Below are positions 45,602 through 54,176 of a stretch of DNA of 64,000 nucleotides, in pieces (position 1 is the first letter of the stretch; every line of letters starts with the position of its first letter). A model generated the notes under the pieces. That model saw nothing but the letters and a program-made list of their open reading frames with translations, did not search any database and had not been told where the DNA came from. A program made the position numbers and the translations under genes. The DNA comes from Pseudomonas proteolytica (GTDB lineage: Bacteria > Pseudomonadota > Gammaproteobacteria > Pseudomonadales > Pseudomonadaceae): contig NZ_VFEV01000014.1 in NCBI RefSeq assembly GCF_007858275.1, positions 78,348 to 142,347 of the forward strand, read 5' to 3'.

Positions 45602-46569
45602 TCAAGGTGCTCAAGCCTGGCCTGGCGACTTCCGTGCAGGACCTGGGGCGCGAAGGCTTTTACCACTTGGGAATCCCGCCGTCCGGCGCCCTGGACCAGT
45701 ACGCCTTGAGTGCGGCCAACCACCTGGTGGGCAACCCGGCGGGCGCGGCGGGGTTGGAATGCACGCTGATCGGCCCGGAGCTGGAGTTTCAACAGGATGG
45801 GTTGGTGGCGTTGAGCGGCGCGCTGATGTCGCCGCGCCTGGACGGTGAAGTGGTGCACCAGGACACGGCGTTCCAGGTGCGTGCCGGGCAGGTGCTGCGC
45901 TTTGAGTTTCCGGTGGCCGGTGCGCGGACCTATCTGGCGGTGGCCGGGGGGATCGACGTGCCGCTGGTGCTGGGCAGTCGCTCCACCTACACCTTGGGTG
46001 GGTTGGGCGGGTTTCATGGGCGGCGCTTGCAGGAGGGTGATGTGTTGCCTATCGGCGAGAGCCGCGGGCAAGGCCGGGCCGGCAACAGTTTGCCGATGGC
46101 CCTGCGTCGCTCGGTGGGCGGCGATGTGACATTGCGTGTGGTGCCGGGCTTGTATTACGAGCGCCTGACGCCCGAGGCCAAAAGCAGCTTTTTCGCCGAA
46201 CCCTGGACCGTGGGCTCCGAAGCCGACCGGATCGGCTACCGCTTCAAGGGCGGCAGTGCCTTGAGCTTCCAGCCGCGGCAGCAACCGTTTGGCGCAGGCT
46301 CTGACCCATCGAACATCGTCGACAGCTGCTACCCCATCGGCTCGATCCAGGTCCCGGCCGGCCTGGAACCCATCGTGCTGCACCGCGATGCCGTATCCGG
46401 CGGCGGCTACGCGATGATCGGCACGGTGATCAGCGCCGACCTGGATCTGATCGGGCAGATGCAGCCTAACCAGCGCGCGGGGTTTGTCGCGGTGACGTTG
46501 GAAGAAGCGCTGCAAGCGCGGCGGGTGTACAAGAAGCGGCTCAAAGCGATGGCCGGGTTGTTCGCCTGA
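45598..46569 (+). CDS. pxpC: 5-oxoprolinase subunit C (biotin-dependent-carboxyltransferase-like)
   Basis: Protein of 323 residues in the allophanate hydrolase subunit 2/KipA family. VQDLGREGFYHLGIPPSGALDQYAL (near 12-36, shown in part) and GFHGRRLQEGD are typical. The start overlaps pxpB by 4 bases. It completes pxpABC, a widespread 5-oxoproline recycling operon. Confidence 0.92.
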   Translation: MIKVLKPGLATSVQDLGREGFYHLGIPPSGALDQYALSAANHLVGNPAGAAGLECTLIGPELEFQQDGLVALSGALMSPRLDGEVVHQDTAFQVRAGQVLRFEFPVAGARTYLAVAGGIDVPLVLGSRSTYTLGGLGGFHGRRLQEGDVLPIGESRGQGRAGNSLPMALRRSVGGDVTLRVVPGLYYERLTPEAKSSFFAEPWTVGSEADRIGYRFKGGSALSFQPRQQPFGAGSDPSNIVDSCYPIGSIQVPAGLEPIVLHRDAVSGGGYAMIGTVISADLDLIGQMQPNQRAGFVAVTLEEALQARRVYKKRLKAMAGLFA

Positions 46570-46579
46570 CTCCCCCAAT

Positions 46580-46910
46580 CGAACCTGTAGAAGCCGGCTT
46601 GACGGCGATAGCGGTGTAACCGTCAACAGAGGTGTTGAATGTTATGCCCTCACCGCTGCATCGGTCTCTACACAACTTTCAGATACTGACGACCTCCCCT
46701 GTGGCGAGCGGGCTTGTCGGAACGCCGCATCGCCCGCGCTGGGCTGCGAAGCAGCCCAAAAAACCAGCCGCTACGGAGTATCTGATACACCGCACTCGGC
46801 TCACTGGGGCTGCTTCGCAGCCCAGCGCGGGCGATGCGGCGTTCCGACAAGCCCGCTCGCCACAACAGCCCTCTCTGCCAGGATCTCAGCTCCTACAGAG
46901 TTTTGGGGGG
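46580..46910. repeat. REPIN carrying a second MITE-like nested palindrome
   Basis: This fills the 46570-46915 gap. The left end TCTACACAACTTTCAGATACTGACG (46660-46690, part shown) matches the left terminal repeat of the 971-1215 element. The inner arms TGTGGCGAGCGGGCTTGTCG and CGACAAGCCCGCTCGCCACA and the GGGCTGCGAAGCAGCCC hairpins are preserved. The right terminal repeat is missing, replaced by CAGCTCCTACAG, so this copy is degenerate. No coding capacity. Confidence 0.75.
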
Positions 46911-46915
46911 CAGGG

Positions 46916-48532
46916 TCAGAAGAGTTGGGTGAACAACCAGTACAAGCTACCCGACAGCACAATCGCCGCCGGCAACGTCAGTACCCAGGCCATCAACAAA
47001 TTGCGGATGGTCTTCATCTGCAAGCCGCCGCCATTGGCGACCATGGTCCCGGCCACGCCCGAGGACAGCACATGGGTGGTGGATACCGGCAAGCCGAACA
47101 TGTCTGCGGCGCCAATGGTCAGCATGGCCACGGTTTCCGCCGAGGCGCCCTGGGCGTAGGTCAGGTGGGTCTTGCCGATTTTCTCGCCGACGGTCACCAC
47201 GATGCGTTTCCAGCCGACCATGGTGCCCAGGCCCAGGGCGATGGCCACGGCGATCTTCACCCACAGCGGGATGAAGCGCGTGGCGTTGTCGATCTGTTGC
47301 TTGAACAGTTGCAGCTTGCCTTGGGTGTCAGCATCGAAATGGCCGACCTTGCCCTTGTCCATCAGGCGAATGGTTTCGCTGGTCAGGTACATGTCGTTAC
47401 GCACGTTGCCCATGGCCTCGGCGGGCACTTTGGCCAGGGAGCCGTAGCCTTTCACTTGTTCACCGATGTGCCCGGTCAGGGCGGCGAGGGCGGGGATCAA
47501 CTCGGGCGTGACGTCCTTGGTGCGCACGTAGGTCGACAGCGTCGGTCGCGGGTCGGCCGGCGCCGCCTGCGGTGCGCTCTTGACCAGGGCTTGCTGGGTG
47601 ACTTCTGCCACCGCGGCAAATTGCAGGGATTGATCGGCCGGCATGGTGCGGTTCAAGGCGTAGGCCATGGGCAGGGTGCCCACCAGGATCAACATGATCA
47701 GGCCCATGCCTTTTTGGCCATCGTTGGAGCCGTGGGCAAAGGATACGCCGGTGCAGGTCACGATCAGCATGCCGCGAATCCACCAGGGCGGCGGGGTGTT
47801 GCCCTTGGGGGCCTTGTACAGCGAGCGGTTTTTCACAAAGGCCCGCAGTGCCAGCAACAGCAGGGCTGCAAAGCCGAAGCCGATCAGTGGCGACAGCAGC
47901 AGCGCGTAGCCGATCTTGATCGCTTGCGCCCAGTCCACGCCGCTGGTGCCGTCGCGGCCGTGCATCAGGGCATTGGCCACGCCAACACCGATGATCGAGC
48001 CGATCAGCGTATGGGAAGACGACGCCGGCAGGCCCAGCCACCAGGTGCCGAGGTTCCACAGGATCGCGGCGATCAGCAGGGCGAAGATCATCGCAAAACC
48101 AGCCGATGAGCCGACCTGCAGGATTAACTCCACCGGCAGCAAGGCGATGATGGCAAAGGCCACCGCGCCACTGGACAGCAGCACCCCGAGGAAGTTGAAG
48201 AACCCCGACCAGACCACGGCGAAATGCGGCGGCAGCGAGTTGGTGTAGATCACCGTCGCCACCGCGTTGGCGGTGTCATGGAAGCCGTTGACGAACTCGA
48301 ACCCCAAGGCAATCAGCAACGCCACGCCCAGCAGCAGGAACGGGGTCCAGGTGGTGACCACCGTGCCCAACTCTTGCATGTCGTGCATCAGGCTGTAGGC
48401 GGTGAACAACAGGCCCATGGCGAGTACGGCGAAGAACACGATCACCGTGAGCAGGCCGGGTTTCTTGTCCAATTGCGGTTTTGCGTCAGTGGCGCCTGCC
48501 TGGGAGGAGGCAGTGAGGGAAGGGGTGGCCAT
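46916..48532 (-). CDS. pitA: Inorganic phosphate transporter, PiT family
   Basis: Inner-membrane protein of 538 residues with two halves of the PiT fold. ALGFEFVNGFHDTANAVA (about 55-72) and GLPVSTTHVLSSGVAGTM near 480-497 are the duplicated GFxNGFHDTAN and PVSTTH signatures. About ten transmembrane helices surround a large central cytosolic loop (about 285-400). It takes up phosphate, often as a metal-phosphate complex, with protons. The gene stands alone. Confidence 0.9.
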   Translation of the reverse strand: MATPSLTASSQAGATDAKPQLDKKPGLLTVIVFFAVLAMGLLFTAYSLMHDMQELGTVVTTWTPFLLLGVALLIALGFEFVNGFHDTANAVATVIYTNSLPPHFAVVWSGFFNFLGVLLSSGAVAFAIIALLPVELILQVGSSAGFAMIFALLIAAILWNLGTWWLGLPASSSHTLIGSIIGVGVANALMHGRDGTSGVDWAQAIKIGYALLLSPLIGFGFAALLLLALRAFVKNRSLYKAPKGNTPPPWWIRGMLIVTCTGVSFAHGSNDGQKGMGLIMLILVGTLPMAYALNRTMPADQSLQFAAVAEVTQQALVKSAPQAAPADPRPTLSTYVRTKDVTPELIPALAALTGHIGEQVKGYGSLAKVPAEAMGNVRNDMYLTSETIRLMDKGKVGHFDADTQGKLQLFKQQIDNATRFIPLWVKIAVAIALGLGTMVGWKRIVVTVGEKIGKTHLTYAQGASAETVAMLTIGAADMFGLPVSTTHVLSSGVAGTMVANGGGLQMKTIRNLLMAWVLTLPAAIVLSGSLYWLFTQLF

Positions 48533-48659
48533 GCCGGAGCATCCAGTGTGGGGAGGATGTTTCCCATGATCGTTGCAGAATGTTACAGAGATGCTGCGTC
48601 AAATCAGTGTTTGGTGGATAGAGATCACCGCCGGTCCACAAATCCCTGTAGGAGCCGGC

Positions 48660-49682
48660 TTAGTAATCCCGGCGCTTGCGAAACGCCCATCGACCGGCAA
48701 TCAAGGTGAACGTCGCCACCAACGCCACCAGGATCCAGAACCCTTCGGGGTCCTGGGAGAGCGGCACGCCACCGACGTTCATGCCAAAGAAGCCGGCGAT
48801 GATATTGATCGGCAATGCCAGTACCGTCACCACCGTCAGGGTAAACAGCGTGCGGTTGCTTTGTTCGTTGAGGTTGGCGGCGATTTCTTCCTGCAACAAC
48901 TTGATCCGTTCGCCCAGGGCCGTGAGGTCGTTGATGATCAGGGCGAACTCTTCGGTGGATTTGCGCAGCTCCTTCACGTCTTCCTTTTGCAGCCACTGCG
49001 GCGGGCGATTGAGCAGGCGCAGCAGCGAGCCCGGCTCCAGCGCCAGCAGGCGTTGCAGGCGTACCAGCACCCGGCGCATGGCCCCCAGTTCGGCGCGGTT
49101 GGTGGACAGGCGCGAGGACAGCAACTGGTCTTCGATCTGGTCCACACTCTGGCTGGTCTTGCGCACGATCTGTGTCAGCACCTCGCCTTGATCGCGCAAC
49201 AGATGCACCAACAGCTCCAGCGGCGAGCGAAAGTGCTCGCCGGCCTTTACCGAGGAGCGCAGCTTGTCCACCGAGTGCAGGGGTTGCAGGCGCGCACTGA
49301 TCAGCAGGCGGCTGCGGGCGCAGACCCACAAGGTGGAAATGTCCGATGACATCATGCTGCTGAAGTTGAACACCACGTCGTTGACCACCGCCAGCAAGGC
49401 TGAGTCCACATGCTCGATGCGCGTCGAGCGCGAGCCTTCGTGCAGCGCCTCGAAGAACTCTTCGGGCAGTTCCAGGTGGGCCTGCATCCAGCGTTGGCAG
49501 GCCGCGTGGGCCAGGTTCAGGTGCAGCCACAGGAACTCATCGGGATCAGCCGGTTGTTGCAAGGCCTTGAGCACAGTCGCTGAGTCGATTTGCTCGGCTT
49601 TTTCGCCGGGCTTGAAGCGGAAACCATAAAGCAGGCCAAACAGGTCGGAGTCCTGGTGGCCGTGGTCGATGCTGTGGTTCAT
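48660..49682 (-). CDS. zntB: CorA-family zinc transporter ZntB
   Basis: Protein of 340 residues. A large cytosolic N-terminal domain is followed by two C-terminal transmembrane helices; the GMN signature is at 300-302 in FFGMNVGGVP, the ZntB-type form. It moves Zn or Mg across the inner membrane. The stop codon touches a REP half-site (TGTAGGAGCCGGCTTAG). Confidence 0.87.
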   Translation of the reverse strand: MNHSIDHGHQDSDLFGLLYGFRFKPGEKAEQIDSATVLKALQQPADPDEFLWLHLNLAHAACQRWMQAHLELPEEFFEALHEGSRSTRIEHVDSALLAVVNDVVFNFSSMMSSDISTLWVCARSRLLISARLQPLHSVDKLRSSVKAGEHFRSPLELLVHLLRDQGEVLTQIVRKTSQSVDQIEDQLLSSRLSTNRAELGAMRRVLVRLQRLLALEPGSLLRLLNRPPQWLQKEDVKELRKSTEEFALIINDLTALGERIKLLQEEIAANLNEQSNRTLFTLTVVTVLALPINIIAGFFGMNVGGVPLSQDPEGFWILVALVATFTLIAGRWAFRKRRDY

Positions 49683-49802
49683 GGTGGCTCGCAGAGGAAA
49701 GCGACAGGTGCGCGTCGAGCAATCATTGCAAGGGGATTTGACAGTTTTGTGTCAGTCAACAGCGGCCTGTGGCAAGGCGGCTTGTTGTGGTGAATTAGCG
49801 TG

Positions 49803-49934
49803 CTGTGGCGAGGGGGCTTGTCCCCCGCTGGGCTGCGCAGCAGCCCTGAACCCAGGCGCTGCGGTCTGCCTGATAAAAAGCGGCGGTCTTATTGGGGCTG
49901 CTGCGCAGCCCAGCGGGACAAGCCCCCTCGACAC
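49803..49934. repeat. Palindromic element related to the 44.5-kb copy
   Basis: TGTGGCGAGGGGGCTTGTCC opens and GGACAAGCCCCCTCGACA closes. Inner CGCTGGGCTGCGCAGCAGCCC has its complement at about 49899-49919. A partial head unit TGTGGCAAGGCGGCTTG precedes it near 49770. The element fills most of the zntB to PepSY gap. Confidence 0.75.
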
Positions 49935-49976
49935 GGGGGGCTTTCCTGGATCGGTTACCAGAAGTGCTGGGGTAAC

Positions 49977-50282
49977 TCAGGTGTCTTGCTTGTTTTCCAG
50001 TACTTTGCCGGTCTTGGCGTCGAGCTTCACGTCCCATTTCTTGCCAGTGGTGTCGGTCAGGTCCACTTCGTAGACCAGGGTACCGGCTTCGTTGTCCAGC
50101 TCAGTGTCGTTGATGGTCGCGCCGGCGTGTTGGGCCAGGGCGGCGGCATTCAGTTTTTCAAATGGCATCACGGCACCCGATTGCAGCAGGCTTGGAATCT
50201 GGTCCGGGCGAACATCGGCCTGGGCCAAACCAGCAGTCAGGGTCAGGGCAGCAGCGGCGAACAAAGCGGTCAGGTTTTTCAT
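49977..50282 (-). CDS. Secreted PepSY-domain protein
   Basis: Protein of 101 residues with a signal peptide (about 1-22, AGLAQA end). The mature protein is one PepSY domain, including GTLVYEVDLTDTTGKKWDVK (about 67-86), a common inhibitor-like or sensor-associated module in the periplasm. Role unknown; related genes often sit near two-component or iron-uptake genes, but none is here. Confidence 0.85.
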   Translation of the reverse strand: MKNLTALFAAAALTLTAGLAQADVRPDQIPSLLQSGAVMPFEKLNAAALAQHAGATINDTELDNEAGTLVYEVDLTDTTGKKWDVKLDAKTGKVLENKQDT

Positions 50283-50433
50283 GGTGGTGTCCTTTGGGGT
50301 GAGCTGTTTAAGTGGGATCAGATTAACCCGCGCAACTTAATTCACCCTTAATTGTGTAGGACGTTTGCGTTGTTTGTTCAATCGCCCCGCGCCGGGAAAT
50401 TTCATGCTGGTGTCTCAACTTCAGGAGACACAC

Positions 50434-51315
50434 ATGAAACAGATACTGGCTTGGCTGTATGCACCCGTGTTCTGGGTGGGGTTTATAGGTGGGGGGCTTT
50501 GGTTGGTCACGGTTGGCGCGTCGCAGTGGTTGCTGGCGGTGTTTGCGCTGGCCATCGGCGTGTCGTTCATTGCCGAGCTGTGCTTGCCCTACGAGCCTCA
50601 GTGGAACCGCGCGCTGGGCGACCGACGCCGGGATGTCCTCCATGCATTGGTCAATGAAAGCCTGAATGCCCTGGGGTTGCTGGCATTGCCGCTGCTTACG
50701 GCCTGGCTGGCGATCGAGGGCGCCTGGCCGCGCGCCTGGCCACTGTGGGCGCAATTGCTGCTGGCCATCGTGATTGCCGATGCGGGCATCACGCTGATGC
50801 ATTACGCCAGTCACCGCATCGCCGCACTCTGGCGTTTGCACGCGGTGCACCACAGCGTGCAGCGGCTCTATGGGTTCAATGGCTTGATGAAGCACCCCTT
50901 GCACCAGATGCTTGAGGCTACGGCGGGTTTGCTGCCGCTGATTCTGCTGGGCATTCCAGTGGAGGTGGCGATGTTGCTGGCGCTGGCCATTGCGGTGCAG
51001 TTGCTGTTGCAGCACTCCAATGTCGATATGCGCCTGGGGCCGCTGCGCTGGGTGTTTGCCTGGGCGCCGGTGCATCGCTTTCACCACATGAAGTACGGGC
51101 GCGCGGGGGATGTGAATTTCGGTTTGTTTTTCAACCTGTGGGACTGGCTGTTGGGGACTGCGTTTTACACCGAGGACTATCGAATGGGCGAGGGCGACCT
51201 GGGGATTGGTAGCCGTCCGGATTTCCCGGTGGATTATCTTGGGCAACTGCGTGACCCCTTTACGGCGACCCAGTTGAGTAAAGAACCGCCTGTCCCAAGT
51301 GCTCTCCAAATGTAG
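50434..51315 (+). CDS. Sterol desaturase/fatty-acid hydroxylase-like membrane enzyme
   Basis: Protein of 293 residues. His boxes HYASH (123-127), HAVHH (136-140) and the later HRFHHMKYG near 232-240 match the diiron sterol desaturase/hydroxylase superfamily, and about four transmembrane helices surround them. It likely hydroxylates or desaturates a lipid; substrate unknown. The CAGGAG ribosome site precedes ATG 50434. Confidence 0.86.
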   Translation: MKQILAWLYAPVFWVGFIGGGLWLVTVGASQWLLAVFALAIGVSFIAELCLPYEPQWNRALGDRRRDVLHALVNESLNALGLLALPLLTAWLAIEGAWPRAWPLWAQLLLAIVIADAGITLMHYASHRIAALWRLHAVHHSVQRLYGFNGLMKHPLHQMLEATAGLLPLILLGIPVEVAMLLALAIAVQLLLQHSNVDMRLGPLRWVFAWAPVHRFHHMKYGRAGDVNFGLFFNLWDWLLGTAFYTEDYRMGEGDLGIGSRPDFPVDYLGQLRDPFTATQLSKEPPVPSALQM

Positions 51316-51366
51316 GCGTGAGCTGTCTGGTTTGATGCGGTGCTCTCGAGTTCTTCGCGAGCGCTC

Positions 51367-52044
51367 CTACAGGGGGAGGAGGTGTACCCGCAGATGGCGT
51401 AACGAGGCCCCGGCGGTCACGCCAAACAGTTGCTTCATGGTCCGGGAAAAGTGCGCCGAGTCGGCAAACCCCGCGCCATGGGCGGCTTGTGTCAACGTGT
51501 GGCCGTTCAGGGCCAGGTCCAGGGCCAGGCGCAAGCGTCGCCACATCACCAGGCGCCGCACCGGCACGCCGAGTTGGCTGACGAACAGGCGTTCCAACTG
51601 GCTCAACGACAGGTGCGCCGCTTCTGCCAACGCTTGCGCCGAGACCTTGCCGTTCAACTGTTGATCAAGGGTGTGCAGTGCGCGCTGCACCCGCTCATCG
51701 TCAGCCTGGCGACGTGGCAGTTGGCGCAAAGACTGCTCAAGGCGTTCGGGGGAAAACTCGGCCGTCTCCAGGGTTTTTTGCAACGAATCGAGGTCGAATG
51801 CCCCGGGTTCCACATAAGCCATCAACACAGTGCCGGGGGCGTGGACGATGGCATGGGGCTGGCGAGAGGGGATGAACAGGCGATAGGCCGTTTGCAGGTG
51901 CCCATCAAGGCTGACGGTGACGGGACTTTCCGAGGACAGGATAAATTGATGGGCGTAATGAGCGTGGGGCGCAGTGCGCCCCGTCTCACCGAGGATCAGG
52001 CCGTAGTCACGGCCCAGCCACAGTTGCCCTGACCACTCGTTCAC
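51367..52044 (-). CDS. AraC-family transcriptional regulator
   Basis: Protein of 225 residues. The C-terminal double helix-turn-helix (about 130-222) has SLSQLERLFVSQLGVPVRRL and GFADSAHFSRTMKQLFGV. The N-terminal part is a short cupin-like effector domain. It starts exactly where glpQ ends, so it is co-transcribed after glpQ. Confidence 0.86.
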   Translation of the reverse strand: MNEWSGQLWLGRDYGLILGETGRTAPHAHYAHQFILSSESPVTVSLDGHLQTAYRLFIPSRQPHAIVHAPGTVLMAYVEPGAFDLDSLQKTLETAEFSPERLEQSLRQLPRRQADDERVQRALHTLDQQLNGKVSAQALAEAAHLSLSQLERLFVSQLGVPVRRLVMWRRLRLALDLALNGHTLTQAAHGAGFADSAHFSRTMKQLFGVTAGASLRHLRVHLLPL

Positions 52045-53172
52045 TCAGTAACCGTTGTCCTGCAGCAGGTCCTGCACGCTGGACGACGGCCAGCGCTTGT
52101 AGAACTTCAGCAGTTCGGCGGCGCGGTTGGTGAAGATGCCATCGACCCCGGCGCTCATGACCTTCTCGAAATCCACCGGTTCATCGACGGTATAGACGTG
52201 TACCAGCAAGCCTTTGTCGTGGGTCAGCTGGTTCATCTCGGGCTTGACCAGGTCCGAATAGCTCTGGTCGCCGAGGTTCGTCAGTTGTGCGGACGGGCCG
52301 GTGCCAATCGCCCCGAGGCTCTTGGCTTCATCGACCCACTTCTCGAATTCGGCAGCGTCCTTGGGTTCCTGCTTGGCATAGTAGGCCGCCTTGGTCGGCT
52401 CGCCGGATTCGGCGAAGGTCACCTTGGACTTGGGCTCGATGCTGCCTTCACCCACCCACAGCAGCAGGATTTTCGGGGTGTTGGGCATTTCTTTCTGCAG
52501 TTCCTTGAGGCTGGCGGTTTCGAAGGTCTGCAGCACCACGCGGCCCTTGCCCTGGCCGACGCCCGTGTTGCTCTTGCCCAGCTTGGAGCCCACGGAACTG
52601 AGCCAGCCCTTGTCCAGCAGCTTGTCTTTCAGATCGGCTTCGATCCCCGGAAACTGCTTGGGCTCCTTGGTTTCGATGTACAGGCCGGGTTTGTGCTGGG
52701 GGTTGCCTTCGGCGATCTTGATGATTTCGTCCAGGCTGAGGATTTTCAAACCGACAAAGCCCGGGCGCGCACGATCCGGGTAGGCGGCGTTGAACCAACT
52801 GCCGGCATCCAGGGTTTGCAGTTCTTTCCAGGTGAACTCGTTGGCCGGGCTGTCTTTGCGCTCAGGGAACTTGGTGGCCACGTCGGTGGTGCGTTGCAGA
52901 TTGTTGTCATGCAAGGCGAACAGGACGCCGTCCTTGCTGCGTTGCAGATCCAGTTCCAGGTAGTCGGCACCCAGGTCGCGGGCAAGCTTGTAGGCGGCGG
53001 CCGTGGACTCCGGGGCATCGAAGGACGCACCTCGGTGGGCGATCACGGCAGGGTGGGGAATGCCATCCTTGGTCGCCAGTTCAACCGGGCTGATGGGGCT
53101 TGCAGCCTGTGCGTGGCCAAGGCCCATCATCAGAGCGAGCAACAGGGCACTCTTGGTAAACGTAGCAGGCAT
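52045..53172 (-). CDS. glpQ: Glycerophosphodiester phosphodiesterase
   Basis: Secreted protein of 375 residues, signal peptide about 1-23 (GHAQA end). The GDPD motifs are HRGASFDAPEST (about 45-56), YLELDLQRSKDGVLFALHDN (about 71-90), with metal and catalytic residues Glu, Asp and His. It hydrolyses glycerophosphodiesters to glycerol-3-phosphate and an alcohol in the periplasm. Followed directly by the AraC gene. Confidence 0.92.
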   Translation of the reverse strand: MPATFTKSALLLALMMGLGHAQAASPISPVELATKDGIPHPAVIAHRGASFDAPESTAAAYKLARDLGADYLELDLQRSKDGVLFALHDNNLQRTTDVATKFPERKDSPANEFTWKELQTLDAGSWFNAAYPDRARPGFVGLKILSLDEIIKIAEGNPQHKPGLYIETKEPKQFPGIEADLKDKLLDKGWLSSVGSKLGKSNTGVGQGKGRVVLQTFETASLKELQKEMPNTPKILLLWVGEGSIEPKSKVTFAESGEPTKAAYYAKQEPKDAAEFEKWVDEAKSLGAIGTGPSAQLTNLGDQSYSDLVKPEMNQLTHDKGLLVHVYTVDEPVDFEKVMSAGVDGIFTNRAAELLKFYKRWPSSSVQDLLQDNGY

Positions 53173-53418
53173 GTGCGAGGTCCTTTCGTGGAGGTAGCTT
53201 CAAGAAGGGTTCCTTTTTAACAATTGCATGCAAATCGCGCTATCACCAAACCGACATTAACGTGCGCATGCGCTATTTTTCTGCGCTTTTGTGCCGTGCT
53301 ATGCAGTACTCTTGGTCCGAGCTTCCCCGCCAGAGGGAAACCTGTATTGCCTTACTTTTCTGCCTCGCGTGTAAACCATCGTTCACTTCCCCTGTGGGAT
53401 TTTTCAGTGAGGTTTAGC

Positions 53419-53742
53419 ATGCGCATCACTTCAGAACTCATCTGCCAGGCCGCCGACCAACTCAACGGCTTTGTCGGCCTGAACCGCAAGACCGGCCAGT
53501 ACATCGTACGTTTCAGCGAAGACTCGTTCGGCATGGACGTCGCCGACGACGGCATCATCCCCACCAGCGAGTTCGTCTGGCAGCCCGCGGCCGACCAGGC
53601 CATGACCCTGTCCCGCGAGCACATCCAACTGCTGCTGGACCAGAACATCGACGACCGGATCAACATCACCGAACCGCTGCGGGTGTACATGCGCCGGGTT
53701 GAAATCCCGCAGATCAGCGCGGTGCGCAGCCTGGTCAGTTGA
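53419..53742 (+). CDS. Conserved hypothetical protein
   Basis: Protein of 107 residues, start MRITSELICQAADQLNGFVG. It contains YIVRFSEDSFGMDVADDGII and ends in a basic segment; no known motif. GTGAGG lies 9 bases before the ATG. A longer frame starts upstream but lies in the leader. Known only as a Pseudomonas protein of unknown function. Confidence 0.72.
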   Translation: MRITSELICQAADQLNGFVGLNRKTGQYIVRFSEDSFGMDVADDGIIPTSEFVWQPAADQAMTLSREHIQLLLDQNIDDRINITEPLRVYMRRVEIPQISAVRSLVS

Positions 53743-53756
53743 TCACGCTCACCCCT

Positions 53757-53819
53757 TGTAGGCGCTGGCTTGCAGCGATGGCGCCAGCAAGAACGCCCCG
53801 GCAAGCCAGCGCCCACAGG
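53757..53819. repeat. Degenerate REP pair
   Basis: TGTAGGCGCTGGCTTG and CAAGCCAGCGCCCACA pair around AGCGATGGCGCCAGCAAGAACGC. Confidence 0.7.
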
Positions 53820-53849
53820 GGGACACCGATCGCCAGTTCAACCCGGCAA

Positions 53850-54176
53850 CTACAGGACGTTGAAGGCGTAAGCCCGCTCCACCTTGCATACCCGCGTGTG
53901 AAAGGCTGAGTACCAGGAGGCCCTACCTTGCTCGCGCACTTCGCGGTGCTCGGTGTGTTGTTTCCAGGCCAGGATGGCGGCCTCGCTGGCCCAGTAGGAC
54001 ACGGTAATGCCCAACCCATCTTCGCCCCTGGCCGACTCGACACCGAGAAACCCCGGTTGCTGGCGGGCCAGTTCGAGCATGCGTTCGGCGGCCTGTGCGT
54101 AGCCTGGATCGGTGTCGGTGCGCAGGGAGGTGAAGATCACGGCGTAATAGGGCGGGGCGGGTGTCTGGGCAATCAT
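53850..54176 (-). CDS. Antibiotic biosynthesis monooxygenase (ABM)-domain protein
   Basis: Protein of 108 residues with the ABM ferredoxin-like fold (YYAVIFTSLRTDTDPGYAQA about 10-29, QPGFLGVESARGEDGLGI about 43-60, and AAILAWKQHTEH near 70-81). Such proteins modify or degrade quinone-like or heme-like substrates, but many are uncharacterised. Its ATG overlaps the TGA of the amidotransferase gene, so the two are translationally coupled. Confidence 0.82.
   Translation of the reverse strand: MIAQTPAPPYYAVIFTSLRTDTDPGYAQAAERMLELARQQPGFLGVESARGEDGLGITVSYWASEAAILAWKQHTEHREVREQGRASWYSAFHTRVCKVERAYAFNVL

Noticed and set aside
46632..47159. Plus-strand frame through the repeat region at 46.7 kb
   Set aside because: Encoded by palindromic elements and the antisense of pitA; not a gene.
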